A program made the translations under genes and the position numbers. A stretch of DNA of 42,800 nt from Lysobacterales bacterium. GTDB lineage: Bacteria; Pseudomonadota; Gammaproteobacteria; Xanthomonadales; Xanthomonadaceae. The notes below the pieces were generated by a model that was given only the letters and a program-made list of their open reading frames with translations, ran no database searches and was not told where the DNA came from. The DNA is taken from positions 1 to 42,800 of the forward strand of contig JAFLEA010000020.1 in NCBI GenBank assembly GCA_017302035.1. Reading direction: 5' to 3'. Position 1 is the stretch's first letter, and each line of letters starts with the position of its first letter. Of this stretch, positions 1 through 7,887 are shown piece by piece.

Positions 1-1
1 C

Positions 2-463
2 CCGGCACCGGCCGCGCCGCGGCCGGCCGCGCGCGGCAGCGCATCGACGCAGAAGCGCAGCCTGGTGCGCAGCGCCATCGCCCTGCTGCTGCAGCACCCG
101 GCGCTGGGCCTGCAACTGGAGCGACCCCACCGCTTCGCCGACCTGCGCCAGCCGGGCATTCCGTTGCTGCTGCAGATCCTGGACGTGGTGGAGCAGCGTC
201 CGGAAATCAGCACCGGCGCGCTGCTCGAACACTTCGCCGGGCACGACCAGGCCGACGCCCTGCAGCGGCTCGCGGTGCAGGTACTCCCCGGCGAGGAAGT
301 CTCCTGGGCGCATGAGCTGCACGACGCCGTCGCCCAGCTGGAACGCCAGACCCTGCAGCAACGCATCGACGAACTGCAGCAGAAGCAGCGCGCGCAAGGC
401 CTGGACGAGACCGACAAGTACGAGCTGCGGATGCTGCTGCAGGCCCTGGCCGGCCGCGGCTGA
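2..463 (+). CDS. dnaG: DNA primase, C-terminal part (5' end outside window)
   Basis: The frame is open from the first complete codon and ends with TGA. The visible 153 residues match the C-terminal helicase-binding domain of bacterial primase. A basic linker with QKRSLVRSAIALLLQHP leads into helices containing LLLQILDVVEQRPEISTGALLEHF and a charged final helix with QQRIDELQQKQRAQGLDETD, similar in layout to the end of E. coli DnaG. In the family this domain docks on DnaB so that the primase can lay RNA primers at the fork. The zinc-binding and TOPRIM catalytic domains lie upstream of the window. A GTG at 65 could be read as a start but is internal, because the family homology continues before it. 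The gene converges with the next small gene, 11 bases away. Confidence 0.9.
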   Translation, partial: PAPAAPRPAARGSASTQKRSLVRSAIALLLQHPALGLQLERPHRFADLRQPGIPLLLQILDVVEQRPEISTGALLEHFAGHDQADALQRLAVQVLPGEEVSWAHELHDAVAQLERQTLQQRIDELQQKQRAQGLDETDKYELRMLLQALAGRG

Positions 464-474
464 GGCCGCAGGCG

Positions 475-603
475 CTATCCTTGGGCCGCCTGCGCCGGCG
501 CAGCATCCTTCCGGGCCAGATACTGGCCGGTCTTGTACCCGAGCGAAGCGATGGCGATCGCAATGAAGACGACCAGCATGCCGACGATCACTTTCCTGGC
601 CAT
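475..603 (-). CDS. 42-residue single-span membrane peptide, unknown function
   Basis: A short minus-strand frame starts at ATG 603 with a GGGAG motif about 10 bases upstream. It encodes 42 residues: MARKVIVG, a hydrophobic segment of about 17 residues (MLVVFIAIAIASLGY), then a polar tail KTGQYLARKDAAPAQAAQG. One membrane span with a cytoplasmic N terminus is the likely topology. No family is recognised. The ribosome binding site and clean span support it being real, but proteins this short are easily overcalled. It diverges from the lipoprotein gene at 665. An ATG at 602 of that gene would overlap this start, which is one reason to prefer the later start there. Confidence 0.5.
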   Translation of the reverse strand: MARKVIVGMLVVFIAIAIASLGYKTGQYLARKDAAPAQAAQG

Positions 604-664
604 GAGCAGGGCTCTCCCGACTGGACTGGCACGAATCCTGAGGCTGCGCACGCGCCGTCCACGC

Positions 665-1294
665 GTGCAGGAAGTCACCCGGACTTCGGGGGCCGCGGCT
701 GCCGGATCCTGCCTGGCGATCGTCCTCGCGCTGGCTGGCTGCGCCAGTGTCGGCGAACCTGCCGCTCCCGCGACCGCAGGGGCCGGCGTCGATGCCGCCA
801 TGACCCGATTCGCCGAAGTGCGGCCCGGGCTGCACGCCGGTGGCCAGCCCACCGCCGCCGACCTGGCGCGGATGCAGGCGCAGGGCGTGCACACCGTGAT
901 CGACCTGCGCGGCGAGAACGAGGACCGCGGCTACGACGAAGCGGCCGAGGCGCGGCGCCTCGGCCTGGCCTACGTCGCCCTGCCGGTCACGGGTGCCGAC
1001 GGCATCACCGCGGCCAACGCCGAGGCGCTGCAAGCCCTGCTCGACGCACACCGCAACGGCGTGCTGCTGCATTGCGCCTCCGGCAATCGCGCCGGCGCGC
1101 TGCTCGCCCTGGGCCATGCGAATGCCGGCATGCCGCGCGACCAGGCGCTGGCGCTGGGCCGCGCAGCCGGGCTGAAGTCGCTGGAGCCGGCAGTGATCGA
1201 GCGGATGCAGGCACCCGCCCCGGCCGTCGACGCCGAGCGCTGCGGAAAGGACGCCGGCGGAACATCGGGCTCCCGCTCAGGAAAGGCATGCTAG
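665..1294 (+). CDS. Lipoprotein with DUF442/protein-tyrosine-phosphatase-like fold
   Basis: From GTG 665 the product has 209 residues, starting with a lipoprotein signal peptide whose lipobox is LALAGC followed by AS. A domain of the DUF442 / beta-lactamase-hydrolase-like phosphatase type follows: FAEVRPGLHAGGQPTAADL, then VIDLRGENEDRG, then HCASGNRAGALLAL. The last segment is the phosphatase loop with the C(x)5R signature (CASGNR), so nucleophilic Cys and phosphate-binding Arg are both present. A lipid anchor implies action on the periplasmic face. The substrate is unknown. An ATG at 602 would add 21 Arg-rich residues before the signal peptide and would collide with the divergent small gene, so 665 is preferred, but no strong ribosome binding site decides it. 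The stop lies inside the leader of the next gene. Confidence 0.75.
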   Translation: MQEVTRTSGAAAAGSCLAIVLALAGCASVGEPAAPATAGAGVDAAMTRFAEVRPGLHAGGQPTAADLARMQAQGVHTVIDLRGENEDRGYDEAAEARRLGLAYVALPVTGADGITAANAEALQALLDAHRNGVLLHCASGNRAGALLALGHANAGMPRDQALALGRAAGLKSLEPAVIERMQAPAPAVDAERCGKDAGGTSGSRSGKAC

Positions 1295-1304
1295 GCTTGC
1301 CGCT

Positions 1305-1416
1305 CGAAGGGGAGTAGTCCTCACATGCTGTCGCCGTCACGACGGGCCCCGTGCCCCGGTGCAGCAGCGGATCCGGCCGGCGGGCACGCGCGGCGGATTC
1401 GTGGACAAGACCTTCG
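1305..1416 (+). promoter_or_regulatory. yybP-ykoY family (manganese) riboswitch aptamer
   Basis: The leader of the TerC gene contains both conserved segments of the yybP-ykoY RNA at the expected spacing. The 5' block is CGAAGGGGAGUAG (1305-1317) and the 3' block is GGACAAGACCUUCG (1403-1416). CGAAGG (1305-1310) pairs exactly with CCUUCG (1411-1416) as the closing helix P1. GUCC (1317-1320) can pair with GGAC (1403-1406) as the next helix. The GC-rich 80 bases between form the remaining arms. This family senses Mn2+ and is often placed before TerC/Alx-type or MntP genes, usually as an ON switch. The aptamer starts 10 bases after the stop of the lipoprotein gene. Confidence 0.82.
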
Positions 1417-1434
1417 CCGCCCCGCGGCGAAGGT
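1410..1434 (+). promoter_or_regulatory. Riboswitch expression-platform hairpin
   Basis: A perfect 11-bp hairpin, ACCTTCGCCGC (1410-1420), loop CCC, GCGGCGAAGGT (1424-1434). Its 5' arm contains CCTTCG, the same bases that close the aptamer P1 helix. Aptamer and hairpin are therefore mutually exclusive, as expected for a switch. No T-tract follows, so it is not a classical intrinsic terminator and may work through Rho or by changing ribosome access. Confidence 0.7.
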
Positions 1435-1579
1435 GCGTCCGAACGACGCGTCCGTGCCGTGGCCCCGCCACCTTCCGTCTCCCGTTTCTCCTCCAGTCCC
1501 GCCAATGCCCCAACCGGCCTGAAGGCACGCTGTGCGTGCAGGGCCGGCGACCGCGCCGCGCCACTGCCCACGGAACCCC

Positions 1580-2314
1580 ATGGACGCCCTCTACTCCCCC
1601 GAAATCTGGATCGCCCTGGCCACGCTGACCGCGCTGGAACTGGTGCTGGGCATCGACAACATCATCTTCATCTCGATCCTGGCCGGCCGGCTGCCGCCGG
1701 AACAGCGCAACCGCGCGCGCCGGCTCGGCATCGCCGGCGCGGCGATCACCCGCCTGGCGCTGCTGTTCGCCATCGTCTGGATCACCCGCCTGACCTATCC
1801 GCTGTTCGAACTGTTCGGCCAACCGTTCTCGTGGCGCGACCTGATCCTGATCGGCGGCGGCCTGTTCCTGATCGCCAAGGCCACCCACGAGATCCATCAG
1901 AAGATCGAGGGCGCCGGCGGCGAGCCGAGCCTGAAGCGCGCGGCCACCTCCTTCGGCGGCGTGATCGCCCAGATCATGGTGCTGGACATCGTGTTCTCGC
2001 TGGACTCGATCATCACCGCGGTGGGCATGGTCGACGAGCGCTGGGTGATGGTGACCGCGATCCTGGTCTCGATCGGCTTCATGCTCGCCTTCGCCGGCCC
2101 GATCGGCGAGTTCGTCGAGCGCCACCCGACGGTCAAGGTGCTGGCCCTGAGCTTCCTGCTGATGATCGGCCTGGTGCTGATCGCCGACGGCTTCGGCCAG
2201 CACATCTCCAAGGGCTATGTCTATGCGGCGATGGCGTTCTCGGTGTTCGTCGAGTCGATCAACCTGTGGATCCGCCGCCGCGAGATGCGCGCGGCGGAGG
2301 CCAAGGCCGAATGA
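1580..2314 (+). CDS. TerC-family integral membrane protein, probable manganese exporter
   Basis: 244 residues from ATG 1580. The protein has several hydrophobic spans and the TerC-family signature at its start, LTALELVLGIDNIIFISILAGRLP. A second matching acidic segment is QIMVLDIVFSLDSIITAVGMVDE. The paired Asp-containing membrane motifs (GIDNIIF and SLDSIITAVG) are typical of the family and likely bind metal. TerC proteins of the Alx/YceF/YkoY type export Mn2+ or help load it into exported enzymes. The manganese riboswitch in the leader supports that role here. A GTG-type upstream extension to 1532 is open, but the family start MDALYSPEIWIAL fits 1580. The gene converges on cyoE, 6 bases away. 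Confidence 0.85.
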   Translation: MDALYSPEIWIALATLTALELVLGIDNIIFISILAGRLPPEQRNRARRLGIAGAAITRLALLFAIVWITRLTYPLFELFGQPFSWRDLILIGGGLFLIAKATHEIHQKIEGAGGEPSLKRAATSFGGVIAQIMVLDIVFSLDSIITAVGMVDERWVMVTAILVSIGFMLAFAGPIGEFVERHPTVKVLALSFLLMIGLVLIADGFGQHISKGYVYAAMAFSVFVESINLWIRRREMRAAEAKAE

Positions 2315-2320
2315 TCGTGC

Positions 2321-3220
2321 CTACCCGAACAGCAGCGGCAGCCAGTGGTCCACCAGCAGGAACGCGAACAGTGCCATCAGGTACACCACCGAGTAGTGGA
2401 ACACCTTCATGGCAAAGAACTCGTCCGGCGGGTCGAGCAGCCGCCAGGCGTACCAGAGGAACACGCTGCCCAGCACCAGCGCCCCGCCCAGGTAGAAGAA
2501 CCCGCTCATGCCGAAGATCACGGGCAGCAGGCTCACCTGCAGCAGCAGCACGGTGTAGAACAGGATCTGCCAGCGGGTGTAGGTGACCCCGTGGGTCACC
2601 GGCAGCATCGGGATCAGCGCGCGCGCGTAGTCCTCGCGGCGGAAGATCGCCAACGCCCAGAAGTGCGGCGGCGTCCATACGAACACGATCAGCACCAGCA
2701 GTAGCGCGTACTGCCAATCCCAAGGCCCCTGCATGTTGGTGACCGCCGCCCAGCCCAGCAGCGGCGGCACCGCGCCGGCGACGCCGCCGATCACGATGTT
2801 CTGCGGGGTGGCCCGCTTGAGGAAGCCGGTGTAGACCACCGCGTAGCCGATCAGCCCGGCGAAGGTCAACGCCGCCGTCAGCGGATTGACCAGCAGCACC
2901 AGCACCAGCATCGAGGCCATGCCCAGCAGCAGCGCAAAAGCCAGTACCTGTCCCGGGCGCAGCGCGCCGGTGGCCAGCGGCCGGTGCGCGGTGCGTACCA
3001 TCACCTTGTCGATGCGCTGGTCGATCAGGTGGTTGATCGCCGCCGCCGAGGATGCCGCCAGCCAGATCCCGAGCAGGCCGAACACACTCTCCCGCAATGG
3101 CGGCAGGCCGGGCACCGCCAGGAACATGCCCACCAGCGCGGTGAACACCAGCAGCGCAACCACGCGCGGCTTGGTCAGCTCCAGGTACTGGCGCCAGGCG
3201 GGAATCGCGCGGGAAGTCAT
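2321..3220 (-). CDS. cyoE: Protoheme IX farnesyltransferase (heme O synthase)
   Basis: 299 residues, a polytopic UbiA-family prenyltransferase that adds a farnesyl group to heme B to make heme O. The start [20 protein letters not shown] is typical. The metal and prenyl-diphosphate binding motif is [20 protein letters not shown] (N..xD...D..M.RT..RP). A second conserved loop contains [18 protein letters not shown]. The ATG overlaps the ctaA stop by four bases (ATGA), which points to translational coupling. ctaA and cyoE act in sequence to make the heme A needed by the oxidase encoded upstream on this strand. Also named ctaB. Confidence 0.95.
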   Translation of the reverse strand: MTSRAIPAWRQYLELTKPRVVALLVFTALVGMFLAVPGLPPLRESVFGLLGIWLAASSAAAINHLIDQRIDKVMVRTAHRPLATGALRPGQVLAFALLLGMASMLVLVLLVNPLTAALTFAGLIGYAVVYTGFLKRATPQNIVIGGVAGAVPPLLGWAAVTNMQGPWDWQYALLLVLIVFVWTPPHFWALAIFRREDYARALIPMLPVTHGVTYTRWQILFYTVLLLQVSLLPVIFGMSGFFYLGGALVLGSVFLWYAWRLLDPPDEFFAMKVFHYSVVYLMALFAFLLVDHWLPLLFG

Positions 3221-4452
3221 TCGAGCCGCCCGGGGCCCTTCAGCCGCGCCAGCAACGTCACCAGCACGAACAGCAGGGCCAGCGCGCCGGCGTTGTGCAT
3301 CACCGCCACCGCCAGCGGCAGCGCCAGCTTGACGTTGAGCACGCCCAGCGTCACCTGCAGCAGCGCCAGCCCGCCCAGTGCCGCGCCCCACGGGCGCATG
3401 CCGGGCAGGCGGAAGATCCGCAGCGCCAGCCACAGCAGGTAGGCCAGCGCCACCATCGCCATCATCCGGTGCGCCATCTGGATGGCGATGCGCGAGGCGC
3501 CGTCGAGCACGCCGCCTTCGTAGTCCACCCCGATCCCGCGCCACAGCACGAAGCCTTCGCGGAAGTCGGCGTGCGGCCACCACTGGCCCACGCACCTGGG
3601 GAAATCCAGGTAGTGGTGCGCCGCGCCGGCCCAGCCGCCCCCGCCGCACGACAGCGCCGCGTAGTTGGCGCTGGTCCAGCCGCCCAGCGCGATCTGCACT
3701 CCCAGTACCACCAGGCCCACGACCACCCAGCGCGACAGGCTGCGCGCCTCGGCCAGGCGGATCGGCTGGCCGGTCGCGCGCCAGGCCATCCACAGCAACA
3801 GCGAGAACGTGGTCAGGCCGCCGAGCAAGTGGCCCATCACCACGATCGGCTTGAGCAGCAGGGTCACCGTCCACTTGCCCAGCAGCGCCTGGAACACGAT
3901 CACCGCCAGGGTCAGCACCGCCACCCCGGCCAGGTCATGCGCCTGGCTGGATCCGGGCGGCGGCCGTGGCCCGGCGTTCGGCCCCAGCCCCGACCAGCGC
4001 AACGCAGCCAGCAGCAGGATCGCCTCGCCGCCGCCGGCCAGGGCGAAGGCCAGGCCGATCTGCCCGTACATGTATGCCGGGATCGCCGCAGCCACCAGCA
4101 GCGAAGCGGACAGGATCGTGGCCACCCCGAAGCGGCGCTTGCGCGCGGCCAGCAAGGCCAGCACCAGCACCAGCACGCCGAGGCTCGCGGCCAGGTGGCG
4201 GTGCACCTGCTCGCGCCATGCCTTGTGGGTCTCGAACGGGCGGATCTCGCTGGCCGCGTGCGCCGCCGCGTCCTGCGACGCCGATGGCCAGGTGGCGCGG
4301 CCATAGCAGGTCGGCCAGTCCGGGCAGCTGAGGCCGGCGTCGGACAGGCGCACGAAGGCGCCGAACACCACCACGATGGCGGTCAGGGCCACCGCCAGCC
4401 AGGCGATGCGGTGGAAATGGCGGGCCAGCGCGGGCCGGGCGATCGCGTTCAT
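3217..4452 (-). CDS. ctaA: Heme A synthase
   Basis: About 411 residues, a COX15/CtaA-type membrane protein with eight predicted spans that oxidises the C8 methyl of heme O to a formyl group. The signature loop after the first span, [19 protein letters not shown], is the proteobacterial form. Conserved His ligands lie in segments such as [30 protein letters not shown] and [11 protein letters not shown] 4452 is chosen. A GTG at 4458 (MPMNAIARP) sits 5 bases after a GAGG motif and is a real alternative. The stop overlaps the cyoE start. It lies 13 bases downstream of the SCO-like gene. Confidence 0.93.
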   Translation of the reverse strand: MNAIARPALARHFHRIAWLAVALTAIVVVFGAFVRLSDAGLSCPDWPTCYGRATWPSASQDAAAHAASEIRPFETHKAWREQVHRHLAASLGVLVLVLALLAARKRRFGVATILSASLLVAAAIPAYMYGQIGLAFALAGGGEAILLLAALRWSGLGPNAGPRPPPGSSQAHDLAGVAVLTLAVIVFQALLGKWTVTLLLKPIVVMGHLLGGLTTFSLLLWMAWRATGQPIRLAEARSLSRWVVVGLVVLGVQIALGGWTSANYAALSCGGGGWAGAAHHYLDFPRCVGQWWPHADFREGFVLWRGIGVDYEGGVLDGASRIAIQMAHRMMAMVALAYLLWLALRIFRLPGMRPWGAALGGLALLQVTLGVLNVKLALPLAVAVMHNAGALALLFVLVTLLARLKGPGRLE

Positions 4453-4465
4453 CGGCACACGGGCC

Positions 4466-5035
4466 TCACTTCAACTTGAGCAGGCGGGCCACGTCGGTGC
4501 GCAGCCCGGCCGGATCGGCGTGCGGCGGATAGCGCAGCACCACGAAACCATTGGGATCGATCACGTACAGCGGGATGCCGGTCGGGTCGCCGGTCCGCGG
4601 CAGCGCCGCGCGCAGCGCCGGATCGTCGCCCAGTTGGCGCACTTCCGGCAGTGCCGGCGTGCCGGCCGGCAGCGGCCCCAGCCACAGCACCTCGACCTTG
4701 TCGGCATTGTGCCCGAACAGCCTCCACACCTTGTCCAGCTCGGCCAGCACCCGCGCGCATTCGGCGTCGCAGGCCTGCGGCGGCACGGCGAGGATGCGCC
4801 AGGTCCGGGCGCCCGGGTTCCAGGCGTAGGGGCTGCCGTCGGCCAGCGACAGCTGCAGCCCGCGCAGGTCGGCCGGCGGTTGCAGCAGCTCGCCGTGGTT
4901 CTTGAGCCCCGCCGGCATCCAGCCGCTCAGGCGCAACAGGCCGGCACCGAAGGCCGAGCCGAAGAACAGGACGAACAGGGCGACGAGGATCAGGCGTCCG
5001 CGGGTGCGGGCGGGTGCGGCGGCGGAATCGGTCAT
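4466..5035 (-). CDS. SCO1/SenC-like thioredoxin-fold membrane protein of the oxidase cluster
   Basis: 189 residues: a short cytoplasmic segment, one N-terminal membrane span (LILVALFVLFFGSAFGAGLL) and a periplasmic thioredoxin-like domain. It keeps the SCO-type cysteine pair as QACDAEC (CxxxC) and ends with LYVIDPNGFVVLRYPPHADP, which looks like the last strands of the fold. Classical SCO copper donors also use a His just before the LxDxxG strand. Here that stretch reads GDPTGIPLYVIDPNG, with no His. Its place between SURF1 and ctaA argues for a role in oxidase assembly, either as an altered copper carrier or as a thiol reductant for CuA. The function is inferred. Confidence 0.75.
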   Translation of the reverse strand: MTDSAAAPARTRGRLILVALFVLFFGSAFGAGLLRLSGWMPAGLKNHGELLQPPADLRGLQLSLADGSPYAWNPGARTWRILAVPPQACDAECARVLAELDKVWRLFGHNADKVEVLWLGPLPAGTPALPEVRQLGDDPALRAALPRTGDPTGIPLYVIDPNGFVVLRYPPHADPAGLRTDVARLLKLK

Positions 5036-5081
5036 GGGCGGGATTTTCGCACGATGCGCGGGATCGACGGCGCCGGGGCGC

Positions 5082-5807
5082 TCAGCGCCGGCGGCGCGCG
5101 CGCCAGGTCAGCAATGCGGCGATGGCCAGCACCGCCGCGGCCAGGGCGAACCACTGCACGGCATAGCCCAGGTGCCGCTCCGGCGGCAGCGTGTTCGGCA
5201 ACAGGTCCAGGTCGCGCGCGTAGCCCAGCGGCAGGTCCGGATCCAGGCGCAGTACCCGTGGTGCCAGCGCCGGCAGGCCGAGCGCGGTGGCTACCGCGGC
5301 CGGATCCAGCGTCACCAGCAGCAGGGTGCCGTCGGCCTGCACTTCCACGGCCGGCGCGGCCAGGCCGGGCGACGGCGGCGGCAGCAGCAGGCCGGAGACC
5401 CGTCCGGCAGCGGGCATGGCCACGCCGGGCAGCCGGCGGTCGCCGGGCAGCGGCAGCCAGCCCAGTTCCACCAGCAGAGGCGCGGCACCTGCCTGCTCCG
5501 GCTGGAACACTCGATAGGCGCGCACGCCGGCGCGGCCCTCGCGGTTCTGGTTGTCCAGCAGCACGGCGGGCAGCGGCGGGAAGCCGCCGGCGCCCGCCGC
5601 CCAATCGAAATCGCGCGCGCGCGCAGGATCGGCGGCCAGTGCCAGCGGCTGCGCGCGGCGCTGCTCCAGCACCCGGGCCGAATCGTCCAGCAACGCCTGC
5701 TTGGCGTGCATGCGCTGCAATTGCCAGAAACCCAGCGCCGCGCACAGCGCGGCCACGGCCAGCGCCAGCAGCCAGCCGGCCCACAGCGGCAGGCGGCGCC
5801 CGCTCAC
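5082..5807 (-). CDS. SURF1-family oxidase assembly protein
   Basis: About 241 residues with the SURF1 layout: N-terminal span followed by FWQLQRMHAKQALLD, a periplasmic domain with DNQNREGRAGVRAYRVF and LLVELGWLPLPGDRR, and a C-terminal span after RHLGYAVQWFALA. SURF1 helps insert heme A into subunit I. GTG 5807 is chosen because GGAG lies 9 bases upstream and the start then reads SGRRLPLWAGW. An in-frame ATG at 5855 would add 16 residues and run across the apparent promoter of the divergent DUF2909 gene. It precedes the SCO-like gene by 46 bases. Confidence 0.88.
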   Translation of the reverse strand: MSGRRLPLWAGWLLALAVAALCAALGFWQLQRMHAKQALLDDSARVLEQRRAQPLALAADPARARDFDWAAGAGGFPPLPAVLLDNQNREGRAGVRAYRVFQPEQAGAAPLLVELGWLPLPGDRRLPGVAMPAAGRVSGLLLPPPSPGLAAPAVEVQADGTLLLVTLDPAAVATALGLPALAPRVLRLDPDLPLGYARDLDLLPNTLPPERHLGYAVQWFALAAAVLAIAALLTWRARRRR

Positions 5808-5876
5808 GCTGGCCTGCTCCGCGCCTGCGATAATGCGCGCCTGCCTTTCCCACATCCCATCGCCGAGGGCCGCGCC

Positions 5877-6095
5877 GTGAACGATTCGCTCAAGACCCTG
5901 CTGGTGGTCGCGTTCCTGCTGGTCATCCTATGGAACCTCGGCACGGCCCTGTACTACCTGCTGGTCGATCGCGGCCAGAGCAAGCGCACGGTCAACGCGC
6001 TCACCCGCCGGATCGGCTTCTCGGTGCTGCTGATCCTGCTGATCGTGCTCGGCATCTGGACCGGGGTGATCGAACCGCACGGCGTCGGCCGCTGA
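5877..6095 (+). CDS. DUF2909-type twin-transmembrane protein
   Basis: 72 residues from GTG 5877. Two hydrophobic spans (LLVVAFLLVILWNLGTALYYLL and IGFSVLLILLIVLGIWTGVI) are joined by a basic loop DRGQSKRTVNALTRR. This matches the small DUF2909 proteins found beside ctaE and SURF1 in many gammaproteobacterial oxidase clusters. The role is unknown, and oxidase assembly is only inferred from position. It is the one gene of the cluster on the plus strand. A GATAAT hexamer at 5829-5834 could serve as a -10 element, though no clear -35 was found. Confidence 0.85.
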   Translation: MNDSLKTLLVVAFLLVILWNLGTALYYLLVDRGQSKRTVNALTRRIGFSVLLILLIVLGIWTGVIEPHGVGR

Positions 6096-6114
6096 CCGCA
6101 GGACCCCGGAAACG

Positions 6115-6140
6115 GCAGGGACGCCCGAAGGCGCCCCTGC
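6115..6140. terminator. Hairpin between convergent DUF2909 gene and ctaE
   Basis: GCAGGG (6115-6120) and CCCTGC (6135-6140) enclose a second helix, CGCC (6122-6125) with GGCG (6130-6133), closing a CGAA loop. One A/C mismatch separates the two helices. There is no T-tract on either strand, so a Rho-independent role is uncertain, but the position between convergent stops fits termination. Confidence 0.5.
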
Positions 6141-6169
6141 GTCGCATCCCGGGTCGCCCCGCCGCGCGC

Positions 6170-7039
6170 TTACAGCACGTAGACGAACAGGAACAGCGCC
6201 AGCCATACCACGTCGACGAAGTGCCAGTACCACGCCGCCGCCTCGAAGCCGAAATGGTTGTCCGCGGTGAAATGGCCCTTGAAGGTCCGGAACCACATCA
6301 CCGTCAGCATGATCGTGCCCAACAGCACGTGCATGCCGTGGAAGCCGGTGAGCATGAAGAAGGTCGAGCCGTAGATGCCCGAACCCAGGGTCAAGTTCAA
6401 CTCGTGGTAGGCGTGCAGGTATTCCTCGGCCTGGAAGAACAGGAACAGCAGGCCCAGGCCGATGGTGATGCCCAGCCACAGCAGTACCTGGCCGCGTGCA
6501 TTGGCCTTGATCGCGTGATGGGCGACGGTCAAGGTCACGCCGGAGGTGAGCAGGATCAGGGTATTGATCAGCGGCAGGCCCCAGGCCGGGATGGTCTGGA
6601 ACTGGCCGCCGACCTGATCGGGACCGGCGGTCGGCCAGGCCGCGGTGTAGCCGTCCCACAGCAGGGCATTGGTCATCACCCCGTCGCCTTCGCCGCCCAG
6701 CCACGGCAGCGCGAACTGGCGCGCATAGAACAGCGCGCCGAAGAATGCGGCGAAGAACATCACCTCGGAGAAGATGAACCAGATCATCCCCATCCGGAAC
6801 GAGACGTCGACCTGGCGGTTGTAGTGCCCGGCCAGCGACTCGCGCACCACCTCGCTGAACCAGTAGAACAGGGTGGCGATCATCATCGCCACGCCGGTGA
6901 AGAACGCCCACTTGCCCCAGCCGACGCCGTTGAGCCAGCTGGCCGCGCCCACCATCAGCGTGAACAGCGAGATCGAGGCCATGATCGGCGCCTTGCTTTG
7001 CGCCGGTACGAAGTAGCGGTCCGTCTGCGGATGGGCCAT
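6170..7039 (-). CDS. ctaE: Cytochrome c oxidase subunit III
   Basis: 289 residues, seven predicted membrane spans of the COX3 family. Clear segments are WFIFSEVMFFAAFFGALFYA, FFQAEEYLHAYHELNLT, FFMLTGFHGMHVLLGT and AAAWYWHFVDVVWLALFLFVYVL. Start ATG 7039 gives MAHPQTDRYFVP. Subunit III stabilises the subunit I/II core and supports proton uptake. It follows ctaG by 20 bases in the minus-strand operon. Confidence 0.96.
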   Translation of the reverse strand: MAHPQTDRYFVPAQSKAPIMASISLFTLMVGAASWLNGVGWGKWAFFTGVAMMIATLFYWFSEVVRESLAGHYNRQVDVSFRMGMIWFIFSEVMFFAAFFGALFYARQFALPWLGGEGDGVMTNALLWDGYTAAWPTAGPDQVGGQFQTIPAWGLPLINTLILLTSGVTLTVAHHAIKANARGQVLLWLGITIGLGLLFLFFQAEEYLHAYHELNLTLGSGIYGSTFFMLTGFHGMHVLLGTIMLTVMWFRTFKGHFTADNHFGFEAAAWYWHFVDVVWLALFLFVYVL

Positions 7040-7059
7040 GGCGTGGGTTTCCGTGCTCG

Positions 7060-7659
7060 TCAGGGCGCCGCGTGCGGCGCGTTGGCGGACTGCGCCGCGC
7101 CAAGTCGCGCGGTCAGGTCCTCGTTCTTGAAGAAAGTGTAGGACAGCGTGATCGTCTTGACGTCGTCCGGCAGGTCGCGGTCGACGATGAAGCGTACCGG
7201 CATGTCGCGGCTCTCGCCCGGCTGCAGGGTCTGCGCGGTGAAGCAGAAGCACTCGGTCTTGGTGAAGTGGCCCGAGGCCCGCGCCGGCGCCACCGAGGGC
7301 GTGGCGCTGCCGACGATGGCGCGGTCGCCGTCGTTGCGGGCCACGTACATCGCCTCGTTCAACTCGCCGGGCACCACCTGCATGCTCAGCTGCGCCGGCC
7401 GGAATGCCCAAGGCAGCTTCGAATTCACCCCGCCGTCGAACTGCACGGTGACCGTGCGCGCCTTGCGCGCCTCGCCGCCGCCGGCCACGGCAGCGCGCGC
7501 CTGGCCCGGCCCCTGCTCCAGGCGGATGCCGAACACCTTCTCGCAGGCGATCCGGTACAGCGGCACCAGCGAGAAGGTGAACGCGAACGCGACCAGCGCC
7601 ACGCCGACCAGCTTCAGCCAGCCCGCATTGCGCTTCGCCGGGGCCTGCGCTTCGCTCAT
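7060..7659 (-). CDS. ctaG: Cytochrome c oxidase assembly protein CtaG (Cox11 family)
   Basis: 199 residues. An N-terminal membrane anchor (LKLVGVALVAFAFTFSLVPLY) is followed by a periplasmic immunoglobulin-like Cox11 domain. The copper-binding motif is present as TECFCFTAQTLQPGE (CFCF). The conserved LVPLYRIACEKVFG supplies the third Cys near the membrane. In the family this protein delivers copper to the CuB site of subunit I. Its ATG overlaps the stop of the 45-residue gene upstream (ATGA). Confidence 0.95.
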   Translation of the reverse strand: MSEAQAPAKRNAGWLKLVGVALVAFAFTFSLVPLYRIACEKVFGIRLEQGPGQARAAVAGGGEARKARTVTVQFDGGVNSKLPWAFRPAQLSMQVVPGELNEAMYVARNDGDRAIVGSATPSVAPARASGHFTKTECFCFTAQTLQPGESRDMPVRFIVDRDLPDDVKTITLSYTFFKNEDLTARLGAAQSANAPHAAP

Positions 7660-7793
7660 GCGCCGAGCACCCCGGAGAGGATGAAGGCCACGTAGATCGC
7701 CAGCGCCACCGCGCCCAGCACCAGCGCGGTGCGCACCACGCCCTTGCGGCGCCGTGCGGTGTCGTCCTGGTTGTGGTGAGTCGGAGGGGTCAC
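7656..7793 (-). CDS. 45-residue single-span membrane peptide between ctaD and ctaG
   Basis: A short frame from GTG 7793, with AGGAAA five bases upstream, ends inside the ctaG start (ATGA overlap). The product starts with a polar segment, VTPPTHHNQDDTARRRKG, followed by one span, VVRTALVLGAVALAIYVAF, and a short tail. Small membrane peptides at exactly this place are common in proteobacterial oxidase clusters and are thought to help assembly. The overlap and the ribosome binding site are the main evidence that it is translated. Confidence 0.75.
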   Translation of the reverse strand: MTPPTHHNQDDTARRRKGVVRTALVLGAVALAIYVAFILSGVLGA

Positions 7794-7812
7794 GCCGCTT
7801 TCCTGTTGAATC

Positions 7813-7887
7813 CCGGCACAGGGATGTGCCGGCTTTTGCCAAGGACTCGCATCAACGATGCGGGTTCTTGCGAGGGACTCGCATCAA
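7813..7887. repeat. Hairpin and repeated 13-mer in the ctaD / small-gene gap
   Basis: The 90-base gap downstream of ctaD holds an 8-bp hairpin, CCGGCACA (7813-7820), loop GGGA, TGTGCCGG (7825-7832). On the plus strand a TTTT lies right after it. GGACTCGCATCAA occurs twice, at 7843-7855 and 7875-7887, and the second copy covers the ctaD stop codon. The look is that of a REP-like mRNA processing or stabilising element that could set the ratio of ctaD to ctaG/ctaE transcripts. Confidence 0.5.

Noticed and set aside
7813-7837. Plus-strand intrinsic terminator (hairpin followed by TTTT)
   Set aside because: No plus-strand gene lies upstream within range. On the transcribed strand the hairpin has no T-run after it, so it is treated as a repeat or processing element.
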